Positions 37,220 through 45,253 of a DNA stretch of 64,000 nucleotides are shown one piece after another. The stretch covers positions 161,123-225,122 of the forward strand of contig KE159820.1 of the NCBI GenBank assembly GCA_000403495.2, given 5' to 3'. The translations under genes were made by a program, and so were the position numbers. A model generated the notes under the pieces. That model worked only from the letters and a program-made list of their open reading frames with translations, searched no databases and had not been told where the DNA came from. How positions within the stretch are numbered: position 1 is the stretch's first letter; every line of letters begins with the position of its first letter. Source of the stretch: Lachnospiraceae bacterium 10-1. GTDB lineage: Bacteria; Bacillota; Clostridia; Lachnospirales; Lachnospiraceae.

Positions 37220-38772
37220 AATGATATTTCCTCCTGTCTGTAGTAATCGGCACCTCTTACGATGCCGGTTGTTTTATTTGTTTCTTTGAATTTTTCAAAC
37301 TCTTTTTGATTATTTAGATTCTCGGCAGCCTTGTATACCGTTTTGTAAAAAGGCATATGATACTGCTTTAAGCTTTTTTTACAGGCGGCTTCTAAGATGT
37401 CCGGCGTAAAGGTGTCAGCAATTGCGGGAATGGCTGCGACCGTCTGCGTGGGCTGCTCCTTTACTTTTGCCTCGTCATACATCCTTCGGATCAACTCAAA
37501 AGTATTCGGCCCGATTTCTCTGGCCGCGTCAATCAGGTCTTCAGCCTGCTTATTCTTCTTAAGCGGAAACGGAAGATGGGATTCATCTGTCCTGACACCG
37601 TTTACTATGCCCTTGGGAAGGATTTCATGTCTTGCAGTTTCGCTTCTGTTATAATAGACAAAGACAAGGCGGGAGTTGTATTTGACATCAACCTTACAGC
37701 CAATATATCTGCTGGGAACAGAGTATTGACCCTTGTTAAAGCTTATATGGGAGTTCTTGCCCGCCTTATGTCCGTAAGACCATTCACACACCTCGTAAGG
37801 GACTGACGGCAGGGCTCTCAGATAAGCCTTTTCCTGCGTATTGAAAACAGTGCTCCTGCTTCCATCCCTTTTCTGGAACGGCCTGTCATTGTACTCCTTT
37901 ACAGCCTTGCGAACAGCTGAGTTTAGCGATCCAAGTGATGTAAATATCTCATTCCTAAGCTTTGCTATAACAGCCGTCGCAATCTTGCCTACGGAACCTT
38001 CTGCGCTGGCTTTCTGCTTGGGCTTTTTAACGCCTGTAGGCATGATGGCGGTCATGTAATACTCCCCCAATGCCAGATATGCATCATTGAGGATGATCCC
38101 GCCCTTCTTAGGATGGGACACAACACCAGTTTTCAAGTTGCCGCAGACAATCTTCACAGGCGTGCCTTCAAAGAATTCAAACATATGCACATGGCATTCA
38201 AGCCACGCCTTTTCTTTCATATCCGTGGCTGCTTCCACATACCCATACTGGCTGTATGGCAGTGTGGCGACAAACAGATATGCGGTTATGATTTCTCCGG
38301 TATCCACGTCCACATATGACATTGTAGGACCAGACCAATCCACCTCTGCCTCGACTCCCGGCTTGTGCTGTATATGGCTGGTATAATTCTTCTCGCCAGT
38401 GTATTTGTAATAATTGACAGTAAATGCAGGATACGCACAGTATTCCCTGCCCTCGCTCACGCATCTGTCCCGATACTCTTCCCACAGCAGTTTCATAGTC
38501 ACTCCGGTTTTCTTGAGTTCTGAATGTACGTATGCATAATCGACAGGCACATAGTTTGTTGTCCGCCTGAATTTCTTAGGATATAAAATATCGTACAACC
38601 CGTCATCTGTCATATCCTGAATGTCATCCCAAGTCATGCCCTGCTGTCTGCAGAGTTCTTTAATTTCAGAGACTGTGTTTCTTGAGCATCCAAGTATTGC
38701 CGCCACCTCCCTTTCGCTTGGATTTTTGTTTAGAAGCTCCATTACGCTTCTGGGTTTCGTCTTTTTGTACAT
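37216..38772 (-). CDS. istA: IS21 transposase with a substituted catalytic residue
   Basis: 518 residues. N-terminal helix-turn-helix (SEREVAAILGCSRNTVSEIK), DDE domain and C-terminal beta part with YSVPSRYIG. The first catalytic Asp is in EAEVDWSG and the Glu in KASAEG. The second Asp, normally in DNLKTGV, is Gly here: the codon at 38140-38142 is GGC and the segment reads VCGNLKTGV. This single base change should abolish strand transfer, so this copy is probably immobile by its own protein. The frame is otherwise open. Confidence 0.9.
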   Translation of the reverse strand: MYKKTKPRSVMELLNKNPSEREVAAILGCSRNTVSEIKELCRQQGMTWDDIQDMTDDGLYDILYPKKFRRTTNYVPVDYAYVHSELKKTGVTMKLLWEEYRDRCVSEGREYCAYPAFTVNYYKYTGEKNYTSHIQHKPGVEAEVDWSGPTMSYVDVDTGEIITAYLFVATLPYSQYGYVEAATDMKEKAWLECHVHMFEFFEGTPVKIVCGNLKTGVVSHPKKGGIILNDAYLALGEYYMTAIMPTGVKKPKQKASAEGSVGKIATAVIAKLRNEIFTSLGSLNSAVRKAVKEYNDRPFQKRDGSRSTVFNTQEKAYLRALPSVPYEVCEWSYGHKAGKNSHISFNKGQYSVPSRYIGCKVDVKYNSRLVFVYYNRSETARHEILPKGIVNGVRTDESHLPFPLKKNKQAEDLIDAAREIGPNTFELIRRMYDEAKVKEQPTQTVAAIPAIADTFTPDILEAACKKSLKQYHMPFYKTVYKAAENLNNQKEFEKFKETNKTTGIVRGADYYRQEEISL

Positions 38773-38908
38773 AATAAAAGACCTCCTATAGATTTATTAA
38801 AAGCACCAGGCTTTCTATCAAAATCTATAGGAGATCCTATATAAAATCAAATATCAAAGACCACTAGATGTTGTGGTGGCTCTCAAGCATTAGAATACCA
38901 AAATCAAA

Positions 38909-38955
38909 TGGCTCTCAAGCGATAAAACGGTGGCTCCGAAGCGTTAGAATATTCA
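38909..38955. repeat. IS21 right terminal inverted repeat
   Basis: Exact reverse complement of 36301-36347, ending in ATATTCA. Internal GTGGCTCTCAAGC blocks lie just before it at about 38872. Confidence 0.95.
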
Positions 38956-39306
38956 GTCAAGCTTATCTTTTCTTTTTTCATCTCCGGCAGGAAAATCTTC
39001 CAAATCACATTCTCCAAAAATCTGCCCATCCTTTAAATATATAATCCGATTTCCCCGCAGCGCACTCTTCTTATCATGTGTCACCATGATAATGCTTTGA
39101 CCATTACAATGCAGCTTCGTGAACACATCCAAAACCGCATCAGAATTGCCGGAATTAAGCGCGCCTGTAGATTCATCGGCAAACAACACCTCCGGCTGGT
39201 TAATAACAGCTCTTACAATCCCGGCTCTCTGCGCTTCCCCACCGGAAATCTGAGAAGAAAATTTCTTTTGTGTTTCTTCCGGAATATTTATCAGTTTAAC
39301 TAATTT
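38956..39306 (-). pseudogene. ABC transporter ATPase, C-terminal fragment
   Basis: About 117 residues of a MacB/LolD-like or bacitracin-type exporter ATPase: signature SGGEAQRAGIVRA, Walker B VLFADESTGALN, H-loop MVTHD. It is cut on the left by IS21 and begins at the Tn916-like element on the right. The missing N-terminal part lies at 47732-47980 on the same strand; joining the two gives the smooth sequence ELFEII-KLVKLINIPEE. Confidence 0.9.
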
Positions 39307-39377
39307 TTATATAAGTTTTTGAATTATCCGCATAAACACTATACTTATAAGCAATTTCATAATTGCAAAAACATTCA

Positions 39378-39402
39378 TTTTACCACGAATTTACCACGAT
39401 TG
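39378..39402. repeat. Paired integrase arm-type repeats, left end
   Basis: Two copies of TTTACCACG in tandem (reverse complement CGTGGTAAA), about 75 bases from the left junction. The same pair occurs near the right end at 47578-47602. Confidence 0.75.
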
Positions 39403-39484
39403 AATGAGCCTTGATATGACAATAAAACTGATAAGGGAGATAGCACATGAAAGCTGTGTATCTCCCTTTGTTCATGCTAAATGA

Positions 39485-39721
39485 CTACTTTACTCTGATT
39501 TCAAACTTCAAGATAGCTTTCATCATTTCCGCATGGATTTCTCCTTTTAATTCTTCATCAACTTGCATAAGTAGAGCACCATTTGCGTGATAGCATGGTC
39601 GTAAGCATACTTTGGAGATATAAGCGTTATAAAAATCTAATATTTCTCTGATTGCCTTTTCATCTCCGCTGGTCGCTTTGCAAATGAGGTTATAAGAGGG
39701 ATAACCATAATTTTTTTTCAT
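39485..39721 (-). CDS. Small helix-turn-helix protein, Tn916 Orf8-like
   Basis: 78 residues. The start KKNYGYPSYNLICKATSGD and the end VDEELKGEIHAEMMKAILKFE match the Orf8-type small protein that follows the Orf7 sigma-like gene in Tn916. It lies five bases after that gene and is cotranscribed. Probably a helix-turn-helix_16 regulator of element genes; direct function is not established. Confidence 0.85.
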   Translation of the reverse strand: MKKNYGYPSYNLICKATSGDEKAIREILDFYNAYISKVCLRPCYHANGALLMQVDEELKGEIHAEMMKAILKFEIRVK

Positions 39722-39726
39722 TTGTT

Positions 39727-40146
39727 CTATTTCCTTTCGTTTAATAACTTCTGTAATTTCTTTAGTCCTCTATCCCGTCTGCTGTTAATAGCAGAACGTG
39801 ATACATGATACAATTCTGAAATTTCTCTGTCATTCATGCCTTGAAAGAAATGTAACAAGATAGCAGTACGCTGTTTTTCTGTCAATTCTTGTAAAGCTAT
39901 ACCCAGCTCTTCATTAGATACACGAATTGTAAAATTCAAAACTTGAAATGATGTAAAATCAAAAAAATATTCATCGTTTATGCCATGTTCAACACGTTTC
40001 ATTTCAGACAATTCACAAAACAAAATTTCATGCCTAGAACGTCTTGCAATTTGTCTTCTGTAGCTTGATAATGTACCTTTTATCAAAATCATCATCAAAG
40101 CATTAAACTGTAAACAAACAGCTTTCTCAAAAGAAGATGTTCCCAT
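39727..40146 (-). CDS. Sigma-70-like regulator, Tn916 Orf7-like
   Basis: 139 residues. ATG 40146 is chosen because a GGGGGTGAG site precedes it; upstream in-frame sequence is not protein-like. The C-terminal half is a sigma region 4 helix-turn-helix (LTEKQRTAILLHFFQGMNDREI, then HVSRSAINSRRDRG). In Tn916 the equivalent protein helps to control xis-int expression; here those genes are gone or displaced, so its role is open. Confidence 0.85.
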   Translation of the reverse strand: MGTSSFEKAVCLQFNALMMILIKGTLSSYRRQIARRSRHEILFCELSEMKRVEHGINDEYFFDFTSFQVLNFTIRVSNEELGIALQELTEKQRTAILLHFFQGMNDREISELYHVSRSAINSRRDRGLKKLQKLLNERK

Positions 40147-40296
40147 AATCTCACCCCCTTTCCGCAAAAGCCTAAATATATAAACGGAAAATATTAAATA
40201 CCGTTTATACCGTTTTAGAGGATATATAGAAAAGAGTGGTGCTATGAAAAAAGCCCGAACAAAACATATAGTTTGTACGGGCAACACATTATTACA

Positions 40297-41985
40297 TTAT
40301 TCTTTTTTTATTGTAAGGTATTTTAAAAAGCGTGACGGTACGCTTGTAAGTTCTTCAAAAGTACCTCGTTCAATAATCTCTCCATTTTCCATATAAATAA
40401 TATTATCGTATAATTCTAACAGTTCTTTTTTCAAATTATGAGTAATGGTAATGATTGTCAAGCCCTCTATCTTTAACAAATGATTTTCAATGTCATAGGC
40501 TGTCTGCATATCAATAGCAGAAGTACCCTCATCTAATATCAGAATGGGTTTGTTTCTTATTAAAGCACGTGCTACTGCAATCCTTTGCTTTTGTCCTCCT
40601 GAAAGATTAGAGCCGTTTTCTCCTGCTTCATAGAGTAACCCCTCTGGAAGTTTTTCGATAACGTCATTTAAACCACTGGCTTTTACAGCCTTATCTATGG
40701 ACTCTTTGGAATAGTCTTCATGTAGGCAAATATTATCGTAGACACTCTCATTAAACATATAGATATTTTGGTGAATGATAGAAGATAGTTGAACAATATC
40801 ATTTTCATTCATCATATTTAAGTCGGTATTGTCATAAAGGATTTTTCCGCTATATTCGGTGTAATATCCAGCCAAGAGTTTCACTAAGGTTGTTTTCCCA
40901 CAACCACTTTTTCCTACGATTACATATTTTTTTCCTTTTTCAATATGAAGATTTATCTTGTCTAAAACTCTGTTTTGTTTCTCATAAGCAAAAGATAAAT
41001 TGCTGATGGAAACAACGCTGTTAAATGTAGCTGACTGCTTTTTTGGTACTTCATTCAATTCATATTTGGATAATACTGTAAGCTTTTCTATAATCGGTTG
41101 TATGCTTTTGATTTTTGGTATATTCGTAAATATCATAATCAACGGATTAGCTAGATTACTGCTTACTTGTACCATACCCAACAGAGTTCCCACAGTTATA
41201 CGCTCTGTAATGATAAAATAGGCAGATAGAAACAGAACAACTATTTGAACCATGAGTGCAAGAAAGGAAGATAAGCCCTCATTCAATGCAAATAATTTGT
41301 CAACACTATATTTAGTATGGATTGTATCACTATTTTCTTTATCGAATTTTTGTATTACATATTGTTTCATCGAATAAGATTTAATAATTTCAAATCCAGA
41401 TAAAATATCTTTTAATTTGGTTGTAAAATCTGCTAATTGTGAAGAAAGTGTATTTTGCCTTTTTTCCAACTCTTTACCTAATAGACTTGGAACAAGAAAC
41501 ATCAAAGTAATTGCAACAAATACAACGATAGTTACAATAACATCAAAATAAATCATCAATACAAAGGAAGAAATAAAAATAACAGTATATTGAACTACTT
41601 CAAAGAATGGGAGTAAAAAGTTATCTTCTATCATTTTTACGTCATTTGTAATAATGGATAGATAATCGGCAGTATTCCTTTTTCCGAAATCTCCCATACT
41701 TTGACTAACTATCCCTTTAAATACATCAGTTCGAATTTGCTTAATGATTTTGCAAGTAATCCTTTTGCTAAGCAAGGATTGAAGATATAGAAAAATTCCC
41801 AGCATAACAAAATAAAAAATGGAGAACAAAACCATTGGAATAAATTGTTGCATATTCTTTTCCACAGCTATGTCTAATAATTTCTGTAAGAGTACAGCCA
41901 TAAATACATACCCTAGGGAAGCAATTATGCTTGTTAAAATAGTGAAAAGAAGTAATACCTTGTTTTGTTTCATGTATATTTTCAT
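40297..41985 (-). CDS. ABC exporter, fused membrane and ATPase domains
   Basis: 562 residues. Six membrane segments in the N-terminal 310 residues, then ATPase domain with Walker A GKSGCGKTT, signature NLSGGQKQR, Walker B ILILDEGTS and H-loop ITHN. A half-transporter of the MsbA/LmrA type that must dimerise; substrate unknown, peptide, lipid or drug. ATG 41985 follows AAGGAGGATTTT. It is cargo of the Tn916-like element and lies 85 bases downstream of a TetR gene on the same strand, with an inverted repeat between them. Confidence 0.92.
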   Translation of the reverse strand: MKIYMKQNKVLLLFTILTSIIASLGYVFMAVLLQKLLDIAVEKNMQQFIPMVLFSIFYFVMLGIFLYLQSLLSKRITCKIIKQIRTDVFKGIVSQSMGDFGKRNTADYLSIITNDVKMIEDNFLLPFFEVVQYTVIFISSFVLMIYFDVIVTIVVFVAITLMFLVPSLLGKELEKRQNTLSSQLADFTTKLKDILSGFEIIKSYSMKQYVIQKFDKENSDTIHTKYSVDKLFALNEGLSSFLALMVQIVVLFLSAYFIITERITVGTLLGMVQVSSNLANPLIMIFTNIPKIKSIQPIIEKLTVLSKYELNEVPKKQSATFNSVVSISNLSFAYEKQNRVLDKINLHIEKGKKYVIVGKSGCGKTTLVKLLAGYYTEYSGKILYDNTDLNMMNENDIVQLSSIIHQNIYMFNESVYDNICLHEDYSKESIDKAVKASGLNDVIEKLPEGLLYEAGENGSNLSGGQKQRIAVARALIRNKPILILDEGTSAIDMQTAYDIENHLLKIEGLTIITITHNLKKELLELYDNIIYMENGEIIERGTFEELTSVPSRFLKYLTIKKE

Positions 41986-42004
41986 AAAATCCTCCTTAAT
42001 CATA

Positions 42005-42031
42005 ATTATACATGGTGTATGTATGTATAAT
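42005..42031 (-). promoter_or_regulatory. Inverted repeat between tetR-type gene and exporter
   Basis: Perfect 9-bp arms ATTATACAT/ATGTATAAT (42005-42013 and 42023-42031). Similar TATGTAT/ATACATA half-sites occur upstream of the TetR gene (about 42708-42755), so this is a plausible operator for that regulator. Confidence 0.55.
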
Positions 42032-42069
42032 TCTAAAAATAAAATTGCCTTTCGACAATCTTATTTTTG

Positions 42070-42693
42070 CTAAGCGTTTTCCTTACATAATCTAACTACT
42101 TCATCATCAATTATCGGAAGCCCCAAATTATCCATGATTTTTTTAATCATTAAAAATTTTTCCCATGCTTCATCTTCTGTCACCATATATATGGTGGGTA
42201 TTGACCAAAAGTTAGTTAAAAGGACAAATAACTCTGCTAATAGTCTTGAATGTTTTGTTTGTATAGAACCGTCTTTTATTCCATCTTCTATTAGTTCTTG
42301 ATACATAGGAACTAGCTCTTTGTTACTTTCTATCAATTTCTTTAAAAAAGCAGGACTTTCCATAAGCTGCATAGAAGCAATGCTTAATTTATGGTGTTCT
42401 GTATCATCAAAAGATGTCTTCATAACAAATTTTAGTTTTTCTAAACCATTTAGCTCTTTATGCTGTTTTGCCTTTTCAAAAGGATTTATTTCATCAAAAA
42501 GTTTTTCGCATAACGCTTCAAATACTTCCTCTTTGGACTTAAAGTGATGATAAAAAGCACCTCTTGTTAAGCCTCCCATTTCTGCTATAATGTCTAATAC
42601 TGTTGTTTCTTCATAACCTTTTTCTAAAAACAATTTTAAAGAAGCATCTAAAATTTTTTGAATAGTTTCTTCAGGATATTTATTACGTGGCAA
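42070..42693 (-). CDS. TetR-family regulator
   Basis: 207 residues. N-terminal DNA-binding domain with VLDIIAEMGGLTRGAFYHHFKSKEEVF, followed by a ligand-binding alpha-helical domain. It probably represses itself and the downstream ABC exporter until an inducer binds. GAGGAGGTGC precedes ATG. Cargo of the Tn916-like element. Confidence 0.92.
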   Translation of the reverse strand: MPRNKYPEETIQKILDASLKLFLEKGYEETTVLDIIAEMGGLTRGAFYHHFKSKEEVFEALCEKLFDEINPFEKAKQHKELNGLEKLKFVMKTSFDDTEHHKLSIASMQLMESPAFLKKLIESNKELVPMYQELIEDGIKDGSIQTKHSRLLAELFVLLTNFWSIPTIYMVTEDEAWEKFLMIKKIMDNLGLPIIDDEVVRLCKENA

Positions 42694-42729
42694 TCTTGCA
42701 CCTCCTCATACATACACTTTACACGTATA

Positions 42730-42758
42730 CATTATCATGCAGTATGCACGTATGTCAA
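42730..42758 (-). promoter_or_regulatory. Promoter of the TetR gene with overlapping half-sites
   Basis: On the minus strand TTGACA (42753-42758) and ATAATG (42730-42735) are 17 bases apart. CATACGTGCATAC lies between them and ATACGTG...TATGTAT follows, so an operator overlaps the promoter. Confidence 0.65.
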
Positions 42759-42821
42759 TATTTTTTTGTTCAATGCAACATTCTTATTCTTTATTCCTCT
42801 TGATTACCTCAAAACAGTAAA

Positions 42822-42885
42822 GAAAAAGTCCTGTCAAGAGCCTTGCCACCGTAGGTGGTGCTTGCACTCTTGATCGGACTTTTTG
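42822..42885 (-). terminator. Terminator after the XRE gene
   Basis: A long hairpin with GTCC/GGAC base, TCAAGAG/CTCTTGA middle and CCACC/GGTGG top is followed on the minus strand by TTTTTCTTT. It separates the XRE gene from the TetR gene. Confidence 0.7.
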
Positions 42886-42915
42886 TTTGCTGTATCTTCT
42901 GTGAGAGGATAAAGG

Positions 42916-43500
42916 CTATTCATCTTCATCATCAAAATTCATATTTACGATAACCTTGCCTTTGCCGAATGGAACATAAGGGTTCATGTGCTTGTGTCCC
43001 TCAGTGCTTTCCCCGAACATATCAAGGCTGTAAAACTCATCATAGCGGTCTAAAATCTTCTGAAATTTCAAATGCTGGACAAACTCTTTGATTGGGTAAA
43101 GGTCAGACGCTGTGATGTCTTTGCCATTGATGTAATCCGTGATATACTCCCGTAACTGCTCTAATTCATAGTCCAGCCATTCTTCCTCGCTGTCAAAGAA
43201 GTTATCATAATGACCGTGTTTCAATTCAGCGTTTAATCGTTCTTCCCCTCTGACAAACTGACAGACTTCTTTCTCTATGTGAGAAGCAAATTTCCATGTG
43301 CCTGACAGCATTTCATTCGGTGCAACTTCTAACACCGCCATTATCTTTTCCAGCGTTTCAAAAGTAGGATAATTCACACCTCTTTCAATCTTGGAAAGGC
43401 TTTGTAGGTTGATACCGATAGCGTCAGCAAGTTCTTGCTGTTTCATTCCCTTTAGTTTTCTGACCGTCTGTATATTTTGTCCCAAATGCTTATAATTCAT
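42916..43500 (-). CDS. XRE-family regulator of the Tn916-like element
   Basis: 194 residues. Helix-turn-helix at residues about 8-62 (QQELADAIGINLQSLSKIERG), then an acidic C-terminal part ending in FDDEDE. ATG 43500 follows AAAGGAG. Similar genes with this C-terminal region are common in Tn916-type elements near the mobT gene. A promoter with a perfect inverted repeat over its -35 box lies upstream, which suggests autoregulation. Confidence 0.88.
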   Translation of the reverse strand: MNYKHLGQNIQTVRKLKGMKQQELADAIGINLQSLSKIERGVNYPTFETLEKIMAVLEVAPNEMLSGTWKFASHIEKEVCQFVRGEERLNAELKHGHYDNFFDSEEEWLDYELEQLREYITDYINGKDITASDLYPIKEFVQHLKFQKILDRYDEFYSLDMFGESTEGHKHMNPYVPFGKGKVIVNMNFDDEDE

Positions 43501-43535
43501 GGAATATCTTCTCCTTTCAATCACTTTATAAGCCT

Positions 43536-43579
43536 ATCATACTTATTATTTTTGAAAAAGTCAAGAAAAAGTTCTTGAC
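43536..43579 (-). promoter_or_regulatory. Promoter and operator-like repeat of the XRE gene
   Basis: Minus-strand TTGACT (43559-43564), 17-base spacer, TATGAT (43536-43541). The inverted repeat GTCAAGAA/TTCTTGAC (43560-43567 and 43572-43579) overlaps the -35 box and would place a bound repressor over it. Confidence 0.75.
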
Positions 43580-43942
43580 AAGTAATTCTATTGGCGTTAT
43601 TATCATAGCAGATAGAGTGATTAAGCACACTAGGGTCAATCACACGCTTGAGTAAGCATTCAAAGAAGATATTTTCACTTTGACAGCATGAATGAGCATG
43701 GACTGTCAGACTGAAAATCGTGGTTTCCAAAAAGGGCTGGCTGGACGGGGCACGTCCCCCAGACGTGTTTCGGACAGACAGTTCCTTTTGGAAAGGCAAC
43801 GCCGTAGGCGTTGGGCAAGGGCGTATATGTAACACCGCCCTGCGTATACATGTCATAGTACCTAGAAACTGTGATAAATAAAGGAAAAAATGCAATTTAT
43901 ACCCCGCAAAAAATCGGGGGCATACGAAAGGAGTAATGAAGT
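43580..43942. other. Non-coding segment upstream of the mobT remnant
   Basis: No credible gene. It contains GC-rich hairpin-forming stretches (GGGGCACGTCCCC near 43747, and AACGCCGTAGGCGTT near 43799) within an otherwise AT-rich element, and ends in AAAGGAG just before the mobT remnant. In related elements the origin-of-transfer region lies near here; I cannot confirm one. Confidence 0.4.
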
Positions 43943-44305
43943 ATCGCAACACACGAAAATTTAACCGTTAAGATTGATTACATCAGCATTGTATTTAAAA
44001 CCGCAACCGCAGAAGATGTAATCACACACATTTTAGAGTTACCGACTGACATTTTCAATGTCTATCCGGCAACCGTAAAATTCAAGACCTATCAGACACG
44101 CTGGGAGATTGGAGATATTTATGTATCGGGGGACGCAAGAAAGACAGAGGACAACCCACAAGGGTTAGGCTGTTATCTTGTTATGACTGGCAGAGGTTGT
44201 GATGATATTTTCCGTATTCTCAACAGCAGAAACTATACCTTTGGGGATATGTTCAAACATTGTGAAAGAAGATACGGACTGGATAATTGTTGTTTGGCAA
44301 ATTAA
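43943..44305 (+). pseudogene. MobT/Orf20-type relaxase, N-terminal fragment
   Basis: About 120 codons matching the first third of Tn916-type replication initiation/MobT proteins: ENLTVKIDYISIVFKT, KTYQTRWEIGDIYVSGDA, GLGCYLVMTGRGCDDIFRIL, YTFGDMFKHCERRYGLDN. The frame has no ATG: at the expected position, nine bases after AAAGGAG, stands ATC (43943-43945). The match ends near 44291 where the ATPase/DDE element begins. It is inactive on both counts. Confidence 0.85.
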
Positions 44306-44430
44306 ATGATGCTTTCAGCGTCACATTAAATGTAGCCATTTTGTGCTGAAACTACACAAATGCAACAGACTATATAAAGCCGAATGGTCACTTTATTTAA
44401 AGTTTCAAAATCCCCCACGCACATTAAATG
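44298..44430. repeat. Three CA(C/A)ATTAAATG motifs at the element's left end
   Basis: Copies at 44298-44308, 44322-44332 and 44420-44430. Spaced direct copies near an end are typical of transposase binding sites in Mu/Tn7/Tn552-type elements. No matching copies were seen at the right end. Confidence 0.6.
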
Positions 44431-44446
44431 CATGAAGGATTCTGGG

Positions 44447-45253
44447 TCAGCCAAGTTCGCAGTCATTGATTGCCTGCATGGCGATGTCGGCGGTAATGAT
44501 TTCTGATTTGCTGCTGTCACCAATGAGCAGGCCGGCATTGCACAGCTTATTGATGATACGCGGTGTTCCGTCAGCGGCGTTCAGGATTGCTTCCACGGCA
44601 GCTTCATGGAAAACGGTCTGGTTACAGCCTGCGCCTTTTAACTTTTCGTGGATATAGGAGTATCCTTCCTCTTTGGACAGCCCTTCCAGATTATAATTCA
44701 TGACCAGCCGCTGGTAAAGCGGCTCATGGATTGCCAGCCGTAAGGTGGAATTCAGTCTGGGAAGCCCGGCAAGGAGAACGGCGGCCCTGTCCCTGGAATC
44801 CATTTCAAAGTTAAACAGGATTTTCAGGTCGTTGAGGATGGCATTGTTGATGTAGTTGGCTTCGTCAATGATAATGACAGGGGTCTTCCGCTTTTCAAGG
44901 GAAAGGCGGGCGGTTTCTTCCTGAATGGTTCTGAAATTATCGGGTTTGCGGAAGGAAGGCTGTACGCCCAGCTCCTGCGCCAGATTTCGGTAGAAATCGT
45001 TTGCCGTCAGTGTGGAAAGGCTGGTATGGATTACCTTGTAAAGGGAAGGGTTCAGTCCGGCAGCCCATGTGCGGATGACGGTTGTCCTGCCGCGTCCGGC
45101 GCCGCCGGTCAGAAGGCCGAACCCCTTTGTTTTAGCCAGATAATCCAGCCGGAAGAGGGTCTCCCTGCGCTCATTCGTATCCACTAAGATTTCCCTGGAA
45201 TTCTTTAAAAATGGATTGAATTCCAGACCGTACCTTGTAAAATATTCCATCAT
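44447..45253 (-). CDS. ExeA/TniB-like transposition ATPase with altered Walker A
   Basis: 268 residues. AAA ATPase that would activate and target the DDE transposase. Walker B IIIDEAN and the later GLPRLNS and GTPRIINKLC segments are intact. The Walker A segment reads GGAGRGRTT: the Lys expected in GxxxxGK(S/T) is Arg, with codon AGG at 45086-45088. Loss of this Lys normally abolishes nucleotide hydrolysis. ATG 45253 overlaps the transposase stop (ATGA) with AGGAG upstream. Confidence 0.85.
   Translation of the reverse strand: MMEYFTRYGLEFNPFLKNSREILVDTNERRETLFRLDYLAKTKGFGLLTGGAGRGRTTVIRTWAAGLNPSLYKVIHTSLSTLTANDFYRNLAQELGVQPSFRKPDNFRTIQEETARLSLEKRKTPVIIIDEANYINNAILNDLKILFNFEMDSRDRAAVLLAGLPRLNSTLRLAIHEPLYQRLVMNYNLEGLSKEEGYSYIHEKLKGAGCNQTVFHEAAVEAILNAADGTPRIINKLCNAGLLIGDSSKSEIITADIAMQAINDCELG

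Larger units (their letters stand above)
36301..38955 (-). mobile_element. IS21-family insertion sequence
   Basis: 2655 bp with istA and istB, bounded by TG...CA. The terminal 47 bases are perfect inverted repeats, and further copies of a short AGCCACC-type block lie inside both ends, as expected for multiple transposase sites. The flanks (left ACTAATG, right GTCAAGC) show no duplicated target, and they belong to two different broken genes. Confidence 0.93.

Noticed and set aside
43521-43952. 143-codon open frame on the minus strand
   Set aside because: Composition is not protein-like, it runs through the GC-rich hairpin segment and the XRE promoter, and it has no family resemblance or start site.
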